Assembly (NCBI GenBank): GCA_021234155.1
Contig: JAJEKV010000011.1
Location: 19,360,677-19,424,676, forward strand
Origin: Isoetes taiwanensis
Taxonomy: Eukaryota; Streptophyta; Lycopodiopsida; Isoetales; Isoetaceae
Direction: 5' to 3'
DNA length: 64,000 bases
In this document: positions 1 to 10,515 of the stretch, one piece after another
How the letters are laid out: every line of letters begins with the position of its first letter
Numbering within the stretch: position 1 is the first letter of the stretch
The notes under the pieces: generated by a model
Seen by the model: the letters and a program-made list of their open reading frames with translations, nothing else
Told to the model about the DNA's origin: nothing
Database searches by the model: none
Position numbers and translations under genes: made by a program

Positions 1-233
1 TTCTTCACGGCCCAACTTGAGGGCGGGATATCTCCTGAAGACAACGTCTGGTCGGAGGCAGCAGAGGAAGATGAAGAGGACGCAGATTCCGCAGAGGATG
101 AAGAGCAGTATTTCGAGGAGTGGCTCCTCTGGCTGAAAGGTAGTTTTGAAGTTTGAATTTTGTTCATTTACATTTCAATTTTCTAATCGTTTCGTGACCT
201 GTAGATGATGCAGAAGAGGAAGAAGAAGAGTGA
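1..233 (+). CDS. 3' end of an acidic-tailed protein gene, partial
   Basis: An open frame enters from the left edge in frame 1 and is very rich in Glu and Asp (runs such as AEEDEEDADSAEDEE). A consensus-like donor at 140-141 and an acceptor AG at 203-204 would join AAAG to ATGATG and give a tail ending in five Glu codons and a TGA at 231-233. If unspliced, the frame stops at 154-156. The intron would be only 65 nt, short but possible in plants. The visible ~55 residues have no domain I recognise; acidic tails are found in histone chaperones, HMG proteins and some transposon proteins. The repetitive tail that follows at 300-630 raises the possibility that this is the end of a mobile-element ORF. 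Confidence 0.4.
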
Positions 234-299
234 AAGCTCGGGCCTTCTTTTGTTTAGGAATGTACATGCTGGGCTCCCTGTTTTTTTCTTGTACATGCA

Positions 300-632
300 G
301 GCCTCCGGGCTTTTTTGAACTTTTTTTTTCTCTTGTATAGCCTTCGCCTTCGGCCTCTGATTTCAAGCCTCCGGGCTGAAGTAAATTGTATGTAAAGCCC
401 TCTGGGCAAATTTTCTGAAATAGAGACTGAAAACTTTTGAATTCAGACTCAATTTAGTGGCCTCCGGGCCTTTTCGAACGTTTTTTTTCTCTTGTAAAGC
501 CTTCGCCTTCGGGCTCTGATTTCAAGCCTCCGGGCTCAAGTAAATTGTGAGTTCGTCATTTAGATGTAAAGCCCTCTGGGCAAATTTTCTGAAATACAGA
601 CTGAAAACTTTTGAATTCAGACTCAATTTGGT
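300..632. repeat. Twofold tandem repeat of ~165 bp
   Basis: Two successive copies (about 300-453 and 460-632) share the order GCCTCCGGGC, T-rich run, CTCTTGTA, CTTCGCCTTCGG, a second CCTCCGGGCT, AAGCCCTCTGGGCAAA, and a GAATTCAGACTCAATTT end. The second copy has a ~17-bp insertion after AAATTGTGAG. CCTCCGGG and CCCTCTGGGC are short self-complementary blocks, so the transcript could fold. It lies directly after the acidic-tail exon and may be its 3' UTR or an element end. Confidence 0.7.
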
Positions 633-769
633 TCCTGCTTCACTAAAAATGTTGTGAACATCTATAACTGTAAAGCATTTCACAGGGTTTTTAGGATTCA
701 CAGGGTTTGGGGCACACACAAATGTTGTACTAAAAATGCTGCTTCACTAAAAATGTTGTAAACGTTTAC

Positions 770-872
770 AACCTTTGCATATCAACCATTGAATATCAAC
801 CATTGAACATAAATCATTTGAATACCAACCATTGAGTATCAACCATTGAACATTAATCATTAACCAACCATT
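770..872. repeat. Short tandem repeat of an ATCAACCATTGAA motif
   Basis: About seven imperfect copies of a 13-16 bp word (ATCAACCATTGAATATC and variants) stand immediately before the 44-bp hairpin array. The spacing is irregular. Nothing coding is seen. Confidence 0.7.
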
Positions 873-879
873 GAATATT

Positions 880-2015
880 AAATGTGGCCAACACTTCATG
901 TGGCCACATTAACCCAATTTGGTAAAATGCCAAGATTCACACGTGGCCACATTAACCCAATCTGGTTAATGTGGACAAGGCTTCATGTGGCCACATTAAC
1001 CAAAATGGGTTTATGTGGTCAACACTTCATGTCGCCACATTAACCCAATTTGTTGAATGTGGCTAAACCTGGCCATGGCCACATTAACCCAATCTGGTTA
1101 ATGTGGCCAAGACTTTATGTGGCCACATTAACCCAATCTAGTTAATGTGGCCAAGACTTCATGTGGCCACATTAACCCAATCTGGTTAATGTGGCCAAGA
1201 CTTCATGTGGCCACATTAACCCAATCTGGTTAATGTGGCCAAGACTTCATGTGGCCACATTAACCCAATCTGGTTAATGTGGCCAAGACTTCATGTGGCC
1301 ACATTAACCCAATCTGGTTAATGTGGCCAAGACTTCACGTGGCCACATTAACCAAAATGGGTTAATGTGGACAAGACTTCTTGTGGCCACATTAACCCAA
1401 TTTGTTGAATGTGGCTAAACCTGGCCATGGCCATATTAACCCAATCTGGTTAATGTGGCCAAGACTTCATGTGGCCACATTAACCCAATTTGGTAAATGT
1501 GGCCAAGACTTCACGTGGCCACATTAACCCAATCTGGTTAATGTGGACAAGACTACTTGTGGCCACATTAACCCAATCTGGTTAATGTGGCCAAGACTTC
1601 ACGTGGCCACATTAACCAAAATGGGTTAATGTGGACAAGACTTCTTGTGGCCACATTAACCCAATTTGTTGAATGTGGCTAAACCTGGCCATGGCCATAT
1701 TAACCCAATCTGGTTAATGTGGACAAGACTTCTTGTGGCCACATTAACCCAATCTGGTTAATGTGGACAAGACTTCTTGTGGCCACATTAACCCAATCTG
1801 GTTAATGTGGACAAGACTTCTTGTGGCCACATTAACCCAATCTGGTTAATGTGGCCAAGACTTCATGTGGCCACATTAACCCAATTTGGTAAATGTGGCC
1901 AAGACTTCACGTGGCCACATTAACCCAATCTGGTTAATGTGGACAAGACTTCTTGTGGCCACATTAACCCAATCTGGTTAATGTGGCCAAGACTTCATGT
2001 GGACACATTAACCCA
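880..2015. repeat. 44-bp hairpin minisatellite array (~25 units)
   Basis: The unit is 44 bp. Each contains the arm TGGCCACATTAACC, a six-base spacer (usually CAATCT), and its exact reverse complement GGTTAATGTGGCCA, then AGACTTC plus ATG or TTG. Every unit can thus form a 14-bp stem. Three variants occur: CAATCT centre, CAAAATGG centre with GTGGACAAG, and CAATTTGTTG centre followed by CTAAACCTGGCCATGG. The latter two recur as a block around 1338-1450 and 1600-1715 (and more diverged near 985-1095), so a higher-order structure exists. The same core recurs without tandem order at 4360-4640 and 5418, beyond the MULE transposase, which suggests subterminal repeats of one large element. Confidence 0.9.
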
Positions 2016-2089
2016 ACTTCATGTTCTACATTGCATTTATAAAAGAGACACAACTTTATAAAAGACATGAGTTTGTTTGGCCACAACCT

Positions 2090-4290
2090 TCACTCTTGAA
2101 GATGCCCTTCACACTCTCGCGAAAACACACTAGAACCAACAAGCTTCTTTTGCCTCTTCCGACACTCCACGAATGGTACTGGCCTCACCAATGTTTTTCC
2201 ATTGAAGTCCTCCACGATGGGTAGACCGGGTGCAAGAATGGTGTCTAACTTGCAAGTGGTCAATCTCTCCAACTTCAAACTAAGCTCCCGTAGGAGGAAA
2301 TCTGCCTCCAAAGCAACTTGTGGGCTACTAGATATGGTCTCCCTAATGCGTGCCATGCTCGCATTTATGCTACTCTCAATTCTTGTGGTGGGGAAATCTT
2401 CTCCTCACCAATGCCATCCGTGTACAATCTTCTCCTCGCCATTGTCATGCTCCAACTCGTCACCAATGTGCAAGTATCCTCTCGACTAGATGGTGCCCGG
2501 TTATCAAGAAAACCATCATCGTATGCCTCTCCAAATACCCTCAAGTTCTCCAAACCGCCAGCTTGAGAACCATGCAATGTTCCACAAACCCTTAAAATGT
2601 CCTCCTCACTATACTTGGCCATCATTTGGATCACTTTGACCTGGTGTTTGCAAATGTTACCTTTCGTACCCCAAGGGCAGTCACAGGATGACCAGTGCTC
2701 ATGGGCAACATCCACAAGGTAGGGGATAGCCTCTCGGCTAGCATCCCATGCATCCATATTTTGACTCCACACTTCTGCCCTCCCTTCTTTGAAGTTCAAC
2801 CATCTAACAAACCTCATCGTGAATGACACGTGCCCCTATAATTTTGCCTCAACTATGTGCTCCTCGTCTCTTATTCACTTTGAAACCCTCATCCTTCTTG
2901 AACCTGTCATAAAGAAGGTGTGTTTCCAATCTACAAGTGAGCATGTAGATCAACCAATCAATCCTCCTACCTCTCAAGGCGTGCTTCGAAACCCCTAGCT
3001 TTCTCTTCATTTGGTTGTGATAAGCCTCTATAGCCGCATTTGTCTCTTGGTTGGTATGAGGATAGATTCTTGTAGCAATGATCCAAGTGGTGATGTTCTT
3101 AGTCCAAGTCCTGTTCATGTACTTAACAACCCTCTTCCAAGATTTGTATTTCTCCTTGAACTCATCCAATAGCCTCAAAGCTTCCCTCTCACAAGCATCC
3201 ACATAATCCTTACCAAATCTTCCATCCGCTTCCACATGTGTGTTATACATTATGTGGCCAAGGTCCTTAAACATCTCCCCTCTAACCTTCTTGTTCTTCA
3301 CATGCTTCAAGAGCATTTTCATCCAATTTCTCCTCACATGCCAAATGCACAATTGTATTCTAGAATTAGGCCAAACCTTTTCCAATGCATTAATCTCTGC
3401 TTTGGCATCATCAACAATAAAACAAGAGGGTTGCCAAGTGGGATCCACAGCATGGATGTGATTCTTCAATGCAAAGAGCCAAGGTCGGATGTCCTCTTCT
3501 GCCTGGCTAGACGTGAGAACCCAAGCAACGGGTACACCATTTCCATGACCATCGTATACTAGCAAGGTGTACAGGCTATAGCAATGGTCGTTTGTCTTGA
3601 AAGTTGAGTCCATTGCTACAGCATCATTCTTGCCATGTTCTAAGAGAATCTTCATCTGAAAGGGAGTGATTATCCCTAGAGTAAATGGTACACCTTCTTG
3701 GTACAAGAACACTGATTCTGGGTGCAATCCTACCCACATCCTTACACTCAAAGCAACGTCCTCGTGTAACATCCAAGTGTCCAATGCTATCTTCCTAGAC
3801 AAATTGTAGAGATCATCCATGTGAAGGAATTGATCTCTATTCTTCACATTATTCGGATCCATCTTCTTCTTTAGAGCCCATTGCTCTTCATGTCGCCTCT
3901 GATACCCTCCCGTGGGTTGTGATTCTCAGATCAACCGATTCTCGCCCAATCTTTCTTCTCCTTTGATAACCAAGGAGCTAGTTCGTGCCTGGTCTTCGCA
4001 CATTCAGGATCATTAACACCATGACATACTTTGCCTTCCAGGTCAATGTGTTCCATCTCATGAAAGGTTATTTTGGTGCATTCGGGATTCAAATACAATT
4101 GCTTCGGTCGTAAAATGGCACCTACACCCTCTCTTGATGCTCGTGCCCCCTGTCTCTTTGAGTATGATGGGTCAATCCTCTTTGCTTCAAAGAACCATAG
4201 CTTTGGTTGTTTTCTCCTTCACTTCACGACGTTGTTTATGGAGATCTTTTGGCCCATAGGCACAAAGTGGTAACTAAAACAAAAAGCCAC
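2090..4290 (-). pseudogene. MULE-type (Mutator-like) transposase, frame-broken
   Basis: The largest open block (3862 down to 2849) carries the MULE DDE-type core: AMDSTFKT (first Asp), IVDDAKAE (second Asp), CIWHVRRNW, and TNAAIEAYHNQMKRKLG (the Glu). The next block (2829 to 2365) has a SWIM zinc finger, CDCPWGTKGNICKH (CxCx8CxH), as expected C-terminal to the MULE domain. A third block (2356 to 2090) is the C-terminus. Upstream, 4215 to about 3930 is an open N-terminal block without a stop. Junctions are broken: a frameshift and a TAG near 2835-2850, a frameshift near 2365-2375, and stops near 3930. The enzyme would cut and paste the element in the nucleus. FAR1/FHY3 transcription factors share the MULE plus SWIM layout, but the repeat context favours a transposon. 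Some lesions may be sequence error. Confidence 0.88.
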
Positions 4291-4349
4291 ACTTCAACCA
4301 TCGTGGTGAAACATTCAAACATATATGCACTAACAAGCCATTAATTAAC

Positions 4350-5435
4350 TACCATAATAGGGCCACATTAACCACTATTACTAAGTAAGTCCACATTAAC
4401 CATATTAACCACCACTTAGGGGCCCTACAATAACTATGGCCACATTATCAACTTCTAAAGGCCACATTAACCACTACAATCCAAAGCCACATTAACCACT
4501 TATTAAACCACCGCTAATGCCCGAGGCAAAACAGACTATGGCCACATTAACCATCACTCGGTTCAAACACTACCACCCTTTCCTAAACTTACCACCACTA
4601 CCAACCCACGCGAAATTTAAGAGCTTGGGTATGGCCACATTAACCCAAGAACCCGACCTCACGATCTTCGGATAGGCATGCTCGTCAACGCTTCTTTGCC
4701 TCTCCTCCTCTCTCTTGACCGGGACCATTGCTTATAAAATGTAGTATTAAACCCTCGGATATTTCTCGCTCCCCCTGATGAAGTCTCAAACTCGTTACTT
4801 GGAATATAGCGAGCAAGGAACGAATGAGCCACTCTTTGGGACGTGGTGGTGAGTTTCCATTTCCCATGTCGAGATCCTTCCTTGAAAACGGGCCTGGGGA
4901 GGATCTTGAATGGGGAGGATCTGTAATTCGAGATAATTTGCTGTTTACAGCGTTTTCCGGAAAGAAATGAAAAGCAAACAATTCAAAGCTTACCTTCTCG
5001 ACCTCCGGATCGGTCACGTCGGCCGCCATCTCCTACAACAACCCGACGAATTCAAGTCCCGTAAGGGGAATGGGTAGAAGGGGATTTCTGAAATTCTCAT
5101 CCAAAGTTTAATTTCTTCCACGGCAAGGCATTTCACTGTCTGATGCGGAAGCGGTTCAAAGATTTTGCTCTGAACTATCCATTTCAGGAAGAGGACGCTA
5201 ATGATTCAAGTGACTTGGGCAGGTACGGTGGGCAGGCAGGTTGCAGTTCTTAATGGGGATGGATGGATCGCACGGCAAGCAGCATGGAATATACATATCC
5301 CCTTCGCGGACTTCGCATGGGCATCCGGAACCCCTGCCCCATGAATGGGGTATGGCGGCTGAAGCCCATGCCCATCGATGGGGATGTCGCGAATGAGTGG
5401 CTGATAACGGGAAATCTGGCCACATTAACCAGATC
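4350..5435. repeat. Dispersed copies of the GGCCACATTAACC motif
   Basis: At least seven copies of (G)GCCACATTAACC or close variants lie at about 4361, 4391, 4440, 4462, 4484, 4540 and 4633, with another at 5418. They are single half-sites separated by unrelated, mostly CA-rich sequence, unlike the paired hairpins at 880-2015. They sit on the promoter side of the MULE transposase, so the transposase is bracketed by the motif. I read them as subterminal binding sites; no terminal inverted repeat could be fixed. Confidence 0.6.
4994..5029 (-). CDS. Possible isolated first coding exon (12 codons)
   Basis: On the minus strand an ATG at 5029 opens MAADVTDPEVEK and ends exactly at a codon boundary before a strong donor (AAG|GTAAGC). 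The GC-rich ATGGCGGCC start and the donor look like a genuine plant first exon. No matching downstream exon is recognisable between 4990 and 4650. It lies between the MULE transposase and the outlying GGCCACATTAACC copy at 5418, so it could be a host gene fragment captured by the element (Pack-MULE-like) or an interrupted host gene. Confidence 0.3.
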
Positions 5436-6840
5436 CCGCTTGAGATATACGGACTTCCTTCACATCTTAGAAAATTCAAAGGAGTAGAGACTCTGGCGAT
5501 AATTACTGCTTTACACAACTGGATTGCCTAGAAGTGCCCAGGCTCAAAGAATACAGACTTTTTTTCCCTGTTGGTCGATAGAAAATTCTCACATTTTAAC
5601 TTCTACTGCGTGACTTGTGCTGTTGCAGATCCTGGTAATACTTTCTGTGGCCAGGGTAGAGGGCAAGCTTCACCACAGCAAATTAAGCTTGGCAGGTTGC
5701 AGAAGCACAGAAACTGTTTTGGGCAATCAATATATAGATAAGAAGAGTGATTTTTTTCTTTATAAGGGAGTTTCAACATGAATTCGGCTTGCTTAGAAAC
5801 TTCGATGTAAATTCGTATAGATATTGTCTTGCCCTTACGTCTTAGTGGCTGCGGAAGGAGATTAGCCCTATTTCTGCATCAATTTGCAAGGGACGACAAA
5901 ATACAGGTTGCCAAAACATCCTGCATACTGGAAACTCAGGTATCGAAGGAAAAACCGTAAGTATGGCCTCGCCACAAATGGCTATGGCGTTCAAAACAGC
6001 CGATTTTTATGCTTTGGAGCAATTTGTATTGTAAAAACTGGCCTAATTTGTGAGTGTTTCTGAAGATCAAGCTGGGGTATGATCGGAGAAGGTAAGATAG
6101 CTATGAATTTCGCACTAAAGTTCCATTACTGCCAGATAACTTCGCCTGTTTGAGAAATTTGATTATTCCAGGGATAAATTGTTGCTGATTCTGGATAATC
6201 CGAAATCCGATGGCTCCAAAATCTTCAACAGGTGGGCGAACTCTTGGATTTGAGAAAGACGTCTTGGGATTCCTCAGCTTTATTGGAGCTTTTTCGTTTA
6301 GTATCCTTCGATCAATTGCTTGGCTATATAACAGTTACCAATAATTTCTCTTAGCTCCCAGTCCCTTTCGTTTTCCTATATCCAAGAGCTCTCTCTCAAC
6401 AATTCATCTTTAAAATTCATCCTTTAATTCTCAAAATCAGAGCTCCACTGTCTGGCTATAACGATGAGACTAAGGTCACGAATTGTTATGTGCAGGAGCC
6501 ACATCTCAAGAATTAATTTATAATCCGTCTTTAATTCCTCGAAATCACAACTGGGTTGAGCCTTATGTCCGTTATGATGCTGGGTTCCGCCTTTGGGCAG
6601 CTCGATGCCAAATCTTGCTTGAAATTGCATCAACATAAACAAACGTAGAGGCCTCTATTTTGACAATCAATCAGGCCTCTGTTTTGCCGAAATTCGAGCT
6701 GAGGAACAACCCCCAAAAGAAAGATTCACATGGGATTCTGTGTGTATTGCAGGGCTTCATCTTGAGGCCAAGGGAGAGAAGAAGCGTTTGCAAAGGGAAA
6801 TTTAAAGGATTTTTCGATAATGTTTCTGCAACTGCATGCT
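5040..6840. other. Anonymous intergenic DNA
   Basis: No coding region is recognised. The only suggestive element is a TATATAA-like box near 6325 (GGCTATATAACAG) followed by a CT-rich stretch (CCTATATCCAAGAGCTCTC) that resembles a plant core promoter with leader; no recognisable gene follows it. Confidence 0.4.
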
Positions 6841-6842
6841 TG

Positions 6843-6990
6843 CCTGGGTAACTATGATAACCAATCTGATTAACACGGCTTTGCAGATTAAGGGCTGGGT
6901 AACCAATTTGATTAATATGCCTTTGCAGGTTTGCAGGTTAAGGCCTGCCTGGGTAATCAGTTTGATTAACACGGCTTTGCAGGTTAAGTG
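6843..6990. repeat. Threefold ~48-bp repeat
   Basis: Three imperfect copies of a unit containing GGTAACCAATTTGATTAA, then CACGGCTTTGCAGGTTAAG, start near 6846, 6895 and 6950. The middle copy has an extra TTTGCAGG. It resembles neither the hairpin array nor the palindromes elsewhere in the window. Confidence 0.75.
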
Positions 6991-7427
6991 TTTATCCTTC
7001 CGATCTCAGCCCTGAACAAATATGCGTTGTAGTTCAGTCTCAACTTCGTAGAACCCATTTCATCTTGCAAAACATATATTTTGGGCTAGAAATCGTTCCG
7101 GAAGCTGTATTAAGAAGCTATTTGCAAATCTGAGAGCGTAAAGAAAGCAGTTTCCTTGAAAACATACCTGGGTATTTTGTTTTTCTTGCCTCTTCTAGCC
7201 GTTCCCGGTCTAGAATTCCGTTTTCGTTTTCCGTTTTCCGTTGTGCTATCTAGGCGTAGCACGGTAGCAGGTGCGGTATAGAGTAGGACGGAGCAAGCGT
7301 GGCACTGGGCAAGCAAATCTGTTCACAAATATCCTGAGCCGAGTGTATATGAATAGCCTCACTCGGAAAGTGGCCGGAAAATGTATGCTAAAAAGTCAGT
7401 AATTCCAAATTTTTAGCACGTTTGCAC

Positions 7428-7560
7428 AAACGCTTGAAGCAATTCTAGAGTGTCCACGTTGTAGCCAGCTGGGGATTTTTGTGCACGTGGAGAGCCTTAA
7501 AGTCGTTGGATTTCATCTACGATCATGAAAATTCAGGGAAATTCCCTGTTCATATGCGGC
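7428..7560 (+). repeat. Dispersed ~125-bp repeat, copy 1 of 3
   Basis: The block beginning CTTGAAGCAATTCTAGAGTG matches 34155-34285 and 49143-49265. Shared landmarks in order are GAAGCAATT, TAGAGT, TCCACGTTG, GCCAGCT, CACGTGGA, TTCATCTAC (TATCATCTAC in the others) and GTGAAAATTCA. This copy has an open frame of about 30 codons (L-E-A-I-L-E-C-P-R-C-S), and the copies at 34 and 49 kb translate similarly in the same frame at the start, so a decayed coding segment of an unknown element is possible. Confidence 0.65.
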
Positions 7561-7844
7561 CTTGGGAAGTTATGACTGCCCCTGGAAAAATGCGGAGGCT
7601 CATAATTAGGCTAAAGCGGTGGTCTCCCGGCATTCTAAGGTTACAGAGAAAATTCCCATTTTGTTGTTTTTTTTATTCAACCTTTTTAGGTATCAAAGCC
7701 ATCCGGTTTCTCTGGCCATGGCTCTGCTCTAGGAAGAACAGATAAGAATGGGCAGATAAGAACTTCAAAATGGACATATAAGAATGGGCTTCTGGAATGG
7801 GCACTTCTGGAATGATTTTCAAATGCTTGGGGATCTGTTCTGGC

Positions 7845-8082
7845 AAAAAACTCTTCGTTGTCCTCCCTATCATGAGGTGAACTAAGGCTTCTTGAATGGT
7901 ACGTTCTGATTCTGCATCTAGAGCACTTGTGGCTTCGTCAATATCTTCAAACATTGCGTCCTGCTTGCCATAGAGTATGAAACTCTATAGAGTTTTCCTC
8001 AATGGTTGTTGCAAATAAAACTGGCTCCTGATTGACCAAACCCATTTGTTGTCTGAGCCAATCTAATTTGTAGAGCCAACCC
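7845..8082 (-). pseudogene. ABCB (P-glycoprotein-like) nucleotide-binding-domain fragment
   Basis: On the minus strand, 8080 down to about 7960 encodes the Q-loop region: a [19 protein letters not shown] block followed by IEEN, characteristic of plant ABCB transporters. Directly after it, 7955 to 7845 encodes Walker B and D-loop (DEATSALDAESERTIQEALV) and GRTT. The roughly 50 residues normally between them, including the LSGGQ signature, are missing, and after GRTT the expected H-loop is replaced by unrelated residues. ABCB proteins are plasma-membrane pumps (for example auxin transport), but this scrap cannot work. Similarity is confined to these blocks. Confidence 0.85.
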
Positions 8083-8584
8083 GTCCTGAAAGTCCAACAA
8101 TCTGTGCCCAGTTGAAGCCATATGCCCCCTTCTTCCGGCTCCCTTACTTTAATGCCCCTTCCTTCAAGTCATAGTCCGATGGTTGGATCCCTGAGTGTAA
8201 ACAGAGAACAAAGAAATCTATGCTCATTGCAATGTTTTGCTTGAATACCATCTACCTATGGGAAACACTTCCTGCATGTTATACCTAAAAATGACTAAGT
8301 CATGCTTGTTTAAAAGATGTCTTTCGTGGAGTATATTCGTAAATTCTCATTGCTACTTTGTAAATCATTTTTGGATTATGCACCGGCAGCTTCATCTTGA
8401 TTTATCCACATATGATGTCTTATGCCATTTCTCTTCTTCACATTGATGAATGCAGTTACCTAAGCTTACCTCATCCTCTGCATCTTTCTTCTAAATTCCT
8501 GCCTTGGGATCAGCTTCCAAAATATCATTGCATGACTTTTGTATCTTTCAGACAGTTCTATTTATTTCTAAACTTCTATGGCAG

Positions 8585-9416
8585 GTTTGATGGGTTTACA
8601 GGCACATTCCAGGATAAGTTATTTAAGGGTTACAACATGGAAATTCTCAATCAAGTGTTATATGTCACTCTCTGGTCCTGTCTACTCAGTACCATAGGTA
8701 TGCTTAGTATCCCTGAGCTAGCGGGGACCTTTTAGTCAACTGATACATGAGAAACAGAATGATGGTAATTCGACTAAATAATGTGGTGTTTGTGATTGTT
8801 TCTTCAAGGACATTGGTTCCCCGCAACATACTTCGTCTTCCCAATCATAAAGACTGCTGTTTTACCCATATAGTTTGCTTTGTCTTTGGTAACTTAGCTT
8901 CTTTTTTGTGAATGCTAAACATAATTTACTAATGTCAATATTTCTATTACAGTCGCCATCGCAAGCCGGTTCTTTATTTCATACACAATCAGAACATTTG
9001 GAGCCCGGTCTTTGCAATTGTCATGATCACACCGCAAAAGTGGGGTTGGTACAACTTTTGGAACATTTTGTTCTTATAAAAAGATAAACCGATTACGTGG
9101 TTTTGCGGTTGATTAGTATCCTTTTCTCTTGCCTATGGTTTGGTCATTCGTTGCATTGGCAACAATGGTCGGGTGCGGTATGTGTTCCTCCTTTTAGATC
9201 CCTATATAGGTTATACAAGGGGACCGACTGTGTTCATTTTTCTGCAGGTTGGTAGTATTTGGTGCACTATACTACAAATCTTACACTAGCTCCCAGGAAA
9301 AGAAAAGTGAAGGTATTGAGCGCCTCAGACAAATTTCTAAGGAGCTTGAACATCTATCAAATAGCCACGTGCAAGAGGGTCTGCAGGACCACCCATTTTT
9401 ACAGGTTGCAAAATAG
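8585..9416 (+). pseudogene. UDP-sugar transporter gene (SLC35B1/HUT1-like), 3' half
   Basis: Five exon-like blocks in order resemble plant UDP-galactose/UDP-glucose transporters of the UTR2/UTR5 type. Block 8585-8697 encodes FDGFTGTFQDKLFKGYNMEI and onward with clean AG/GT borders. Block 8819-8888 has GHWFPA and, one frame over, HKDCC. Block 8953 to about 9040 has FFISYTIRTFGA, then a 1-nt shift before FAIVMITP. Block ~9118-9177 has SCLWFGHSLHWQQWSGA. Block 9248-9416 has VVFGALYYKSY, a hydrophilic tail and a TAG. These proteins carry UDP-sugars across ER/Golgi membranes by exchange. No 5' half is seen upstream. One acceptor reads TTTTGCGG where TTTTGCAGG is expected, so some lesions may be sequence error at CAG rather than true decay. 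Confidence 0.8.
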
Positions 9417-9606
9417 TATAAGGAAGTAGCATCTAGAAATGTTTACTTATGGCCACAGTTTTGGCACTTTAAGAAGTCATGGACCCAGATCTTAGCATTA
9501 TGGACTATGGATCCCAAGATTTAAAGCAGAAAACGTGATGGGTTTCCATATGTTTGACATGTATTGAGCATAAACGCTTGATCAGTCTATAGAGAAGAAA
9601 TCATTC

Positions 9607-9631
9607 AAGTCGTATTTAATTAAAGTGGGAC
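9607..9631 (+). repeat. 25-bp block shared with the duplicated transposon region
   Basis: These 25 bases (AAGTCGTATTTAATT then AAAGTGGGAC) are the exact reverse complement of 44986-45010, and match 29972-29997 with one extra base. In the other two places they lie ~170-200 bp after the end of the DUF7869-like ORF. A common transposon terminus or subterminal element is likely. Confidence 0.7.
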
Positions 9632-9952
9632 TCATTCCATTCCCATTTTTTTTCGGAACCCGGTTAATTTACATAAAAAGTAGCACCCCGACCCGAAAAC
9701 TATACTAAATTCGAATTTTTGAATAAAACTCTGAATCCGAGCTTTGCTCCAGTTTTCCCAGGTTCGCGAGTCGAGAACAAAAACAATGCAACTGAAACAA
9801 AGGAAATTCATTAAAGTTTGAAACCAAAGATCTAGTTGAAAAAGAATTTTTATTAATAAATTGAACAGATACAATGTATTTTACATCGGACGCAGAGACC
9901 ATGGCGGTCTTCTTTGTCACTACGATTACATCATCTTGGTAGGTGGTCCACC

Positions 9953-10383
9953 TTAGGGGATTAACTTGTGGGCTTCTTCATGCCGCCTCTGTAAGCCTTT
10001 GGGGCAACCCCGAAGAGTGTGGAATGCCTCACGTGGAGGTGCCCTCGGAGCTACGGGCCGCCCTGTCCACCCGACTTCTCCACTCGCCTCAAAGAGCCTT
10101 TCATCGAATATGCTCCTTCCCCACCCTCCGTGGATGTTATGCAATGCTTGCAAGATGCTTTGAGCTTCTTTGGATCGTCTCTTTGTTCTTCCTGTTCTTT
10201 ATCCCTGTGGTGTAGCGAGCAACCTCTGAATTCATGAGCAACCTTGTCCCAAAGGCCGGGCAAGAGTGTAGCGTGACCGGGATGCGTGCTTAACGGTATT
10301 TCTTCCGCCTTGAAGGATCCGTGTCCCCCGGAGCGGTCTCGTGGATGCCGGGATGCTGGATCTGCGGGTGTCGGATCGTGCAC
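9953..10383 (-). pseudogene. Possible BED-finger (hAT-like) fragment
   Basis: On the minus strand one frame reads GHATLLPGLWDKVAHEF, then a charged stretch and LKASCKHC; an overlapping frame continues with an IHGGWGRSIFDERLFEA block and ends APREAFHTLRGCPKG (approximate reading). A CxxC followed by a Gly-rich turn and later His residues resembles the DNA-binding BED finger at the N-terminus of plant hAT transposases. No hAT catalytic core is seen nearby. The assignment rests on this pattern only. Confidence 0.3.
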
Positions 10384-10515
10384 GAACCACGGAGCAAGGA
10401 GAGTATGATTAACATTACGGTGTCATTAGTCAAAACGAAGAAAAGAACGTTGAAATCAAATTACAACGGAGAACATTCATTCCATACAACCGCATCCAAT
10501 GGCGTGGGAGTAGTG

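Noticed and set aside
880-2015. CRISPR-like repeat array
   Set aside because: Units are contiguous with no unique spacers, each unit is internally palindromic, and the context is a plant MULE. It is a minisatellite.
5263-5487. Plus-strand 75-codon frame and its minus-strand partner at 5198-5518
   Set aside because: There is no recognisable motif, both strands are open only because of base composition, and the plus frame runs through a GGCCACATTAACC motif.
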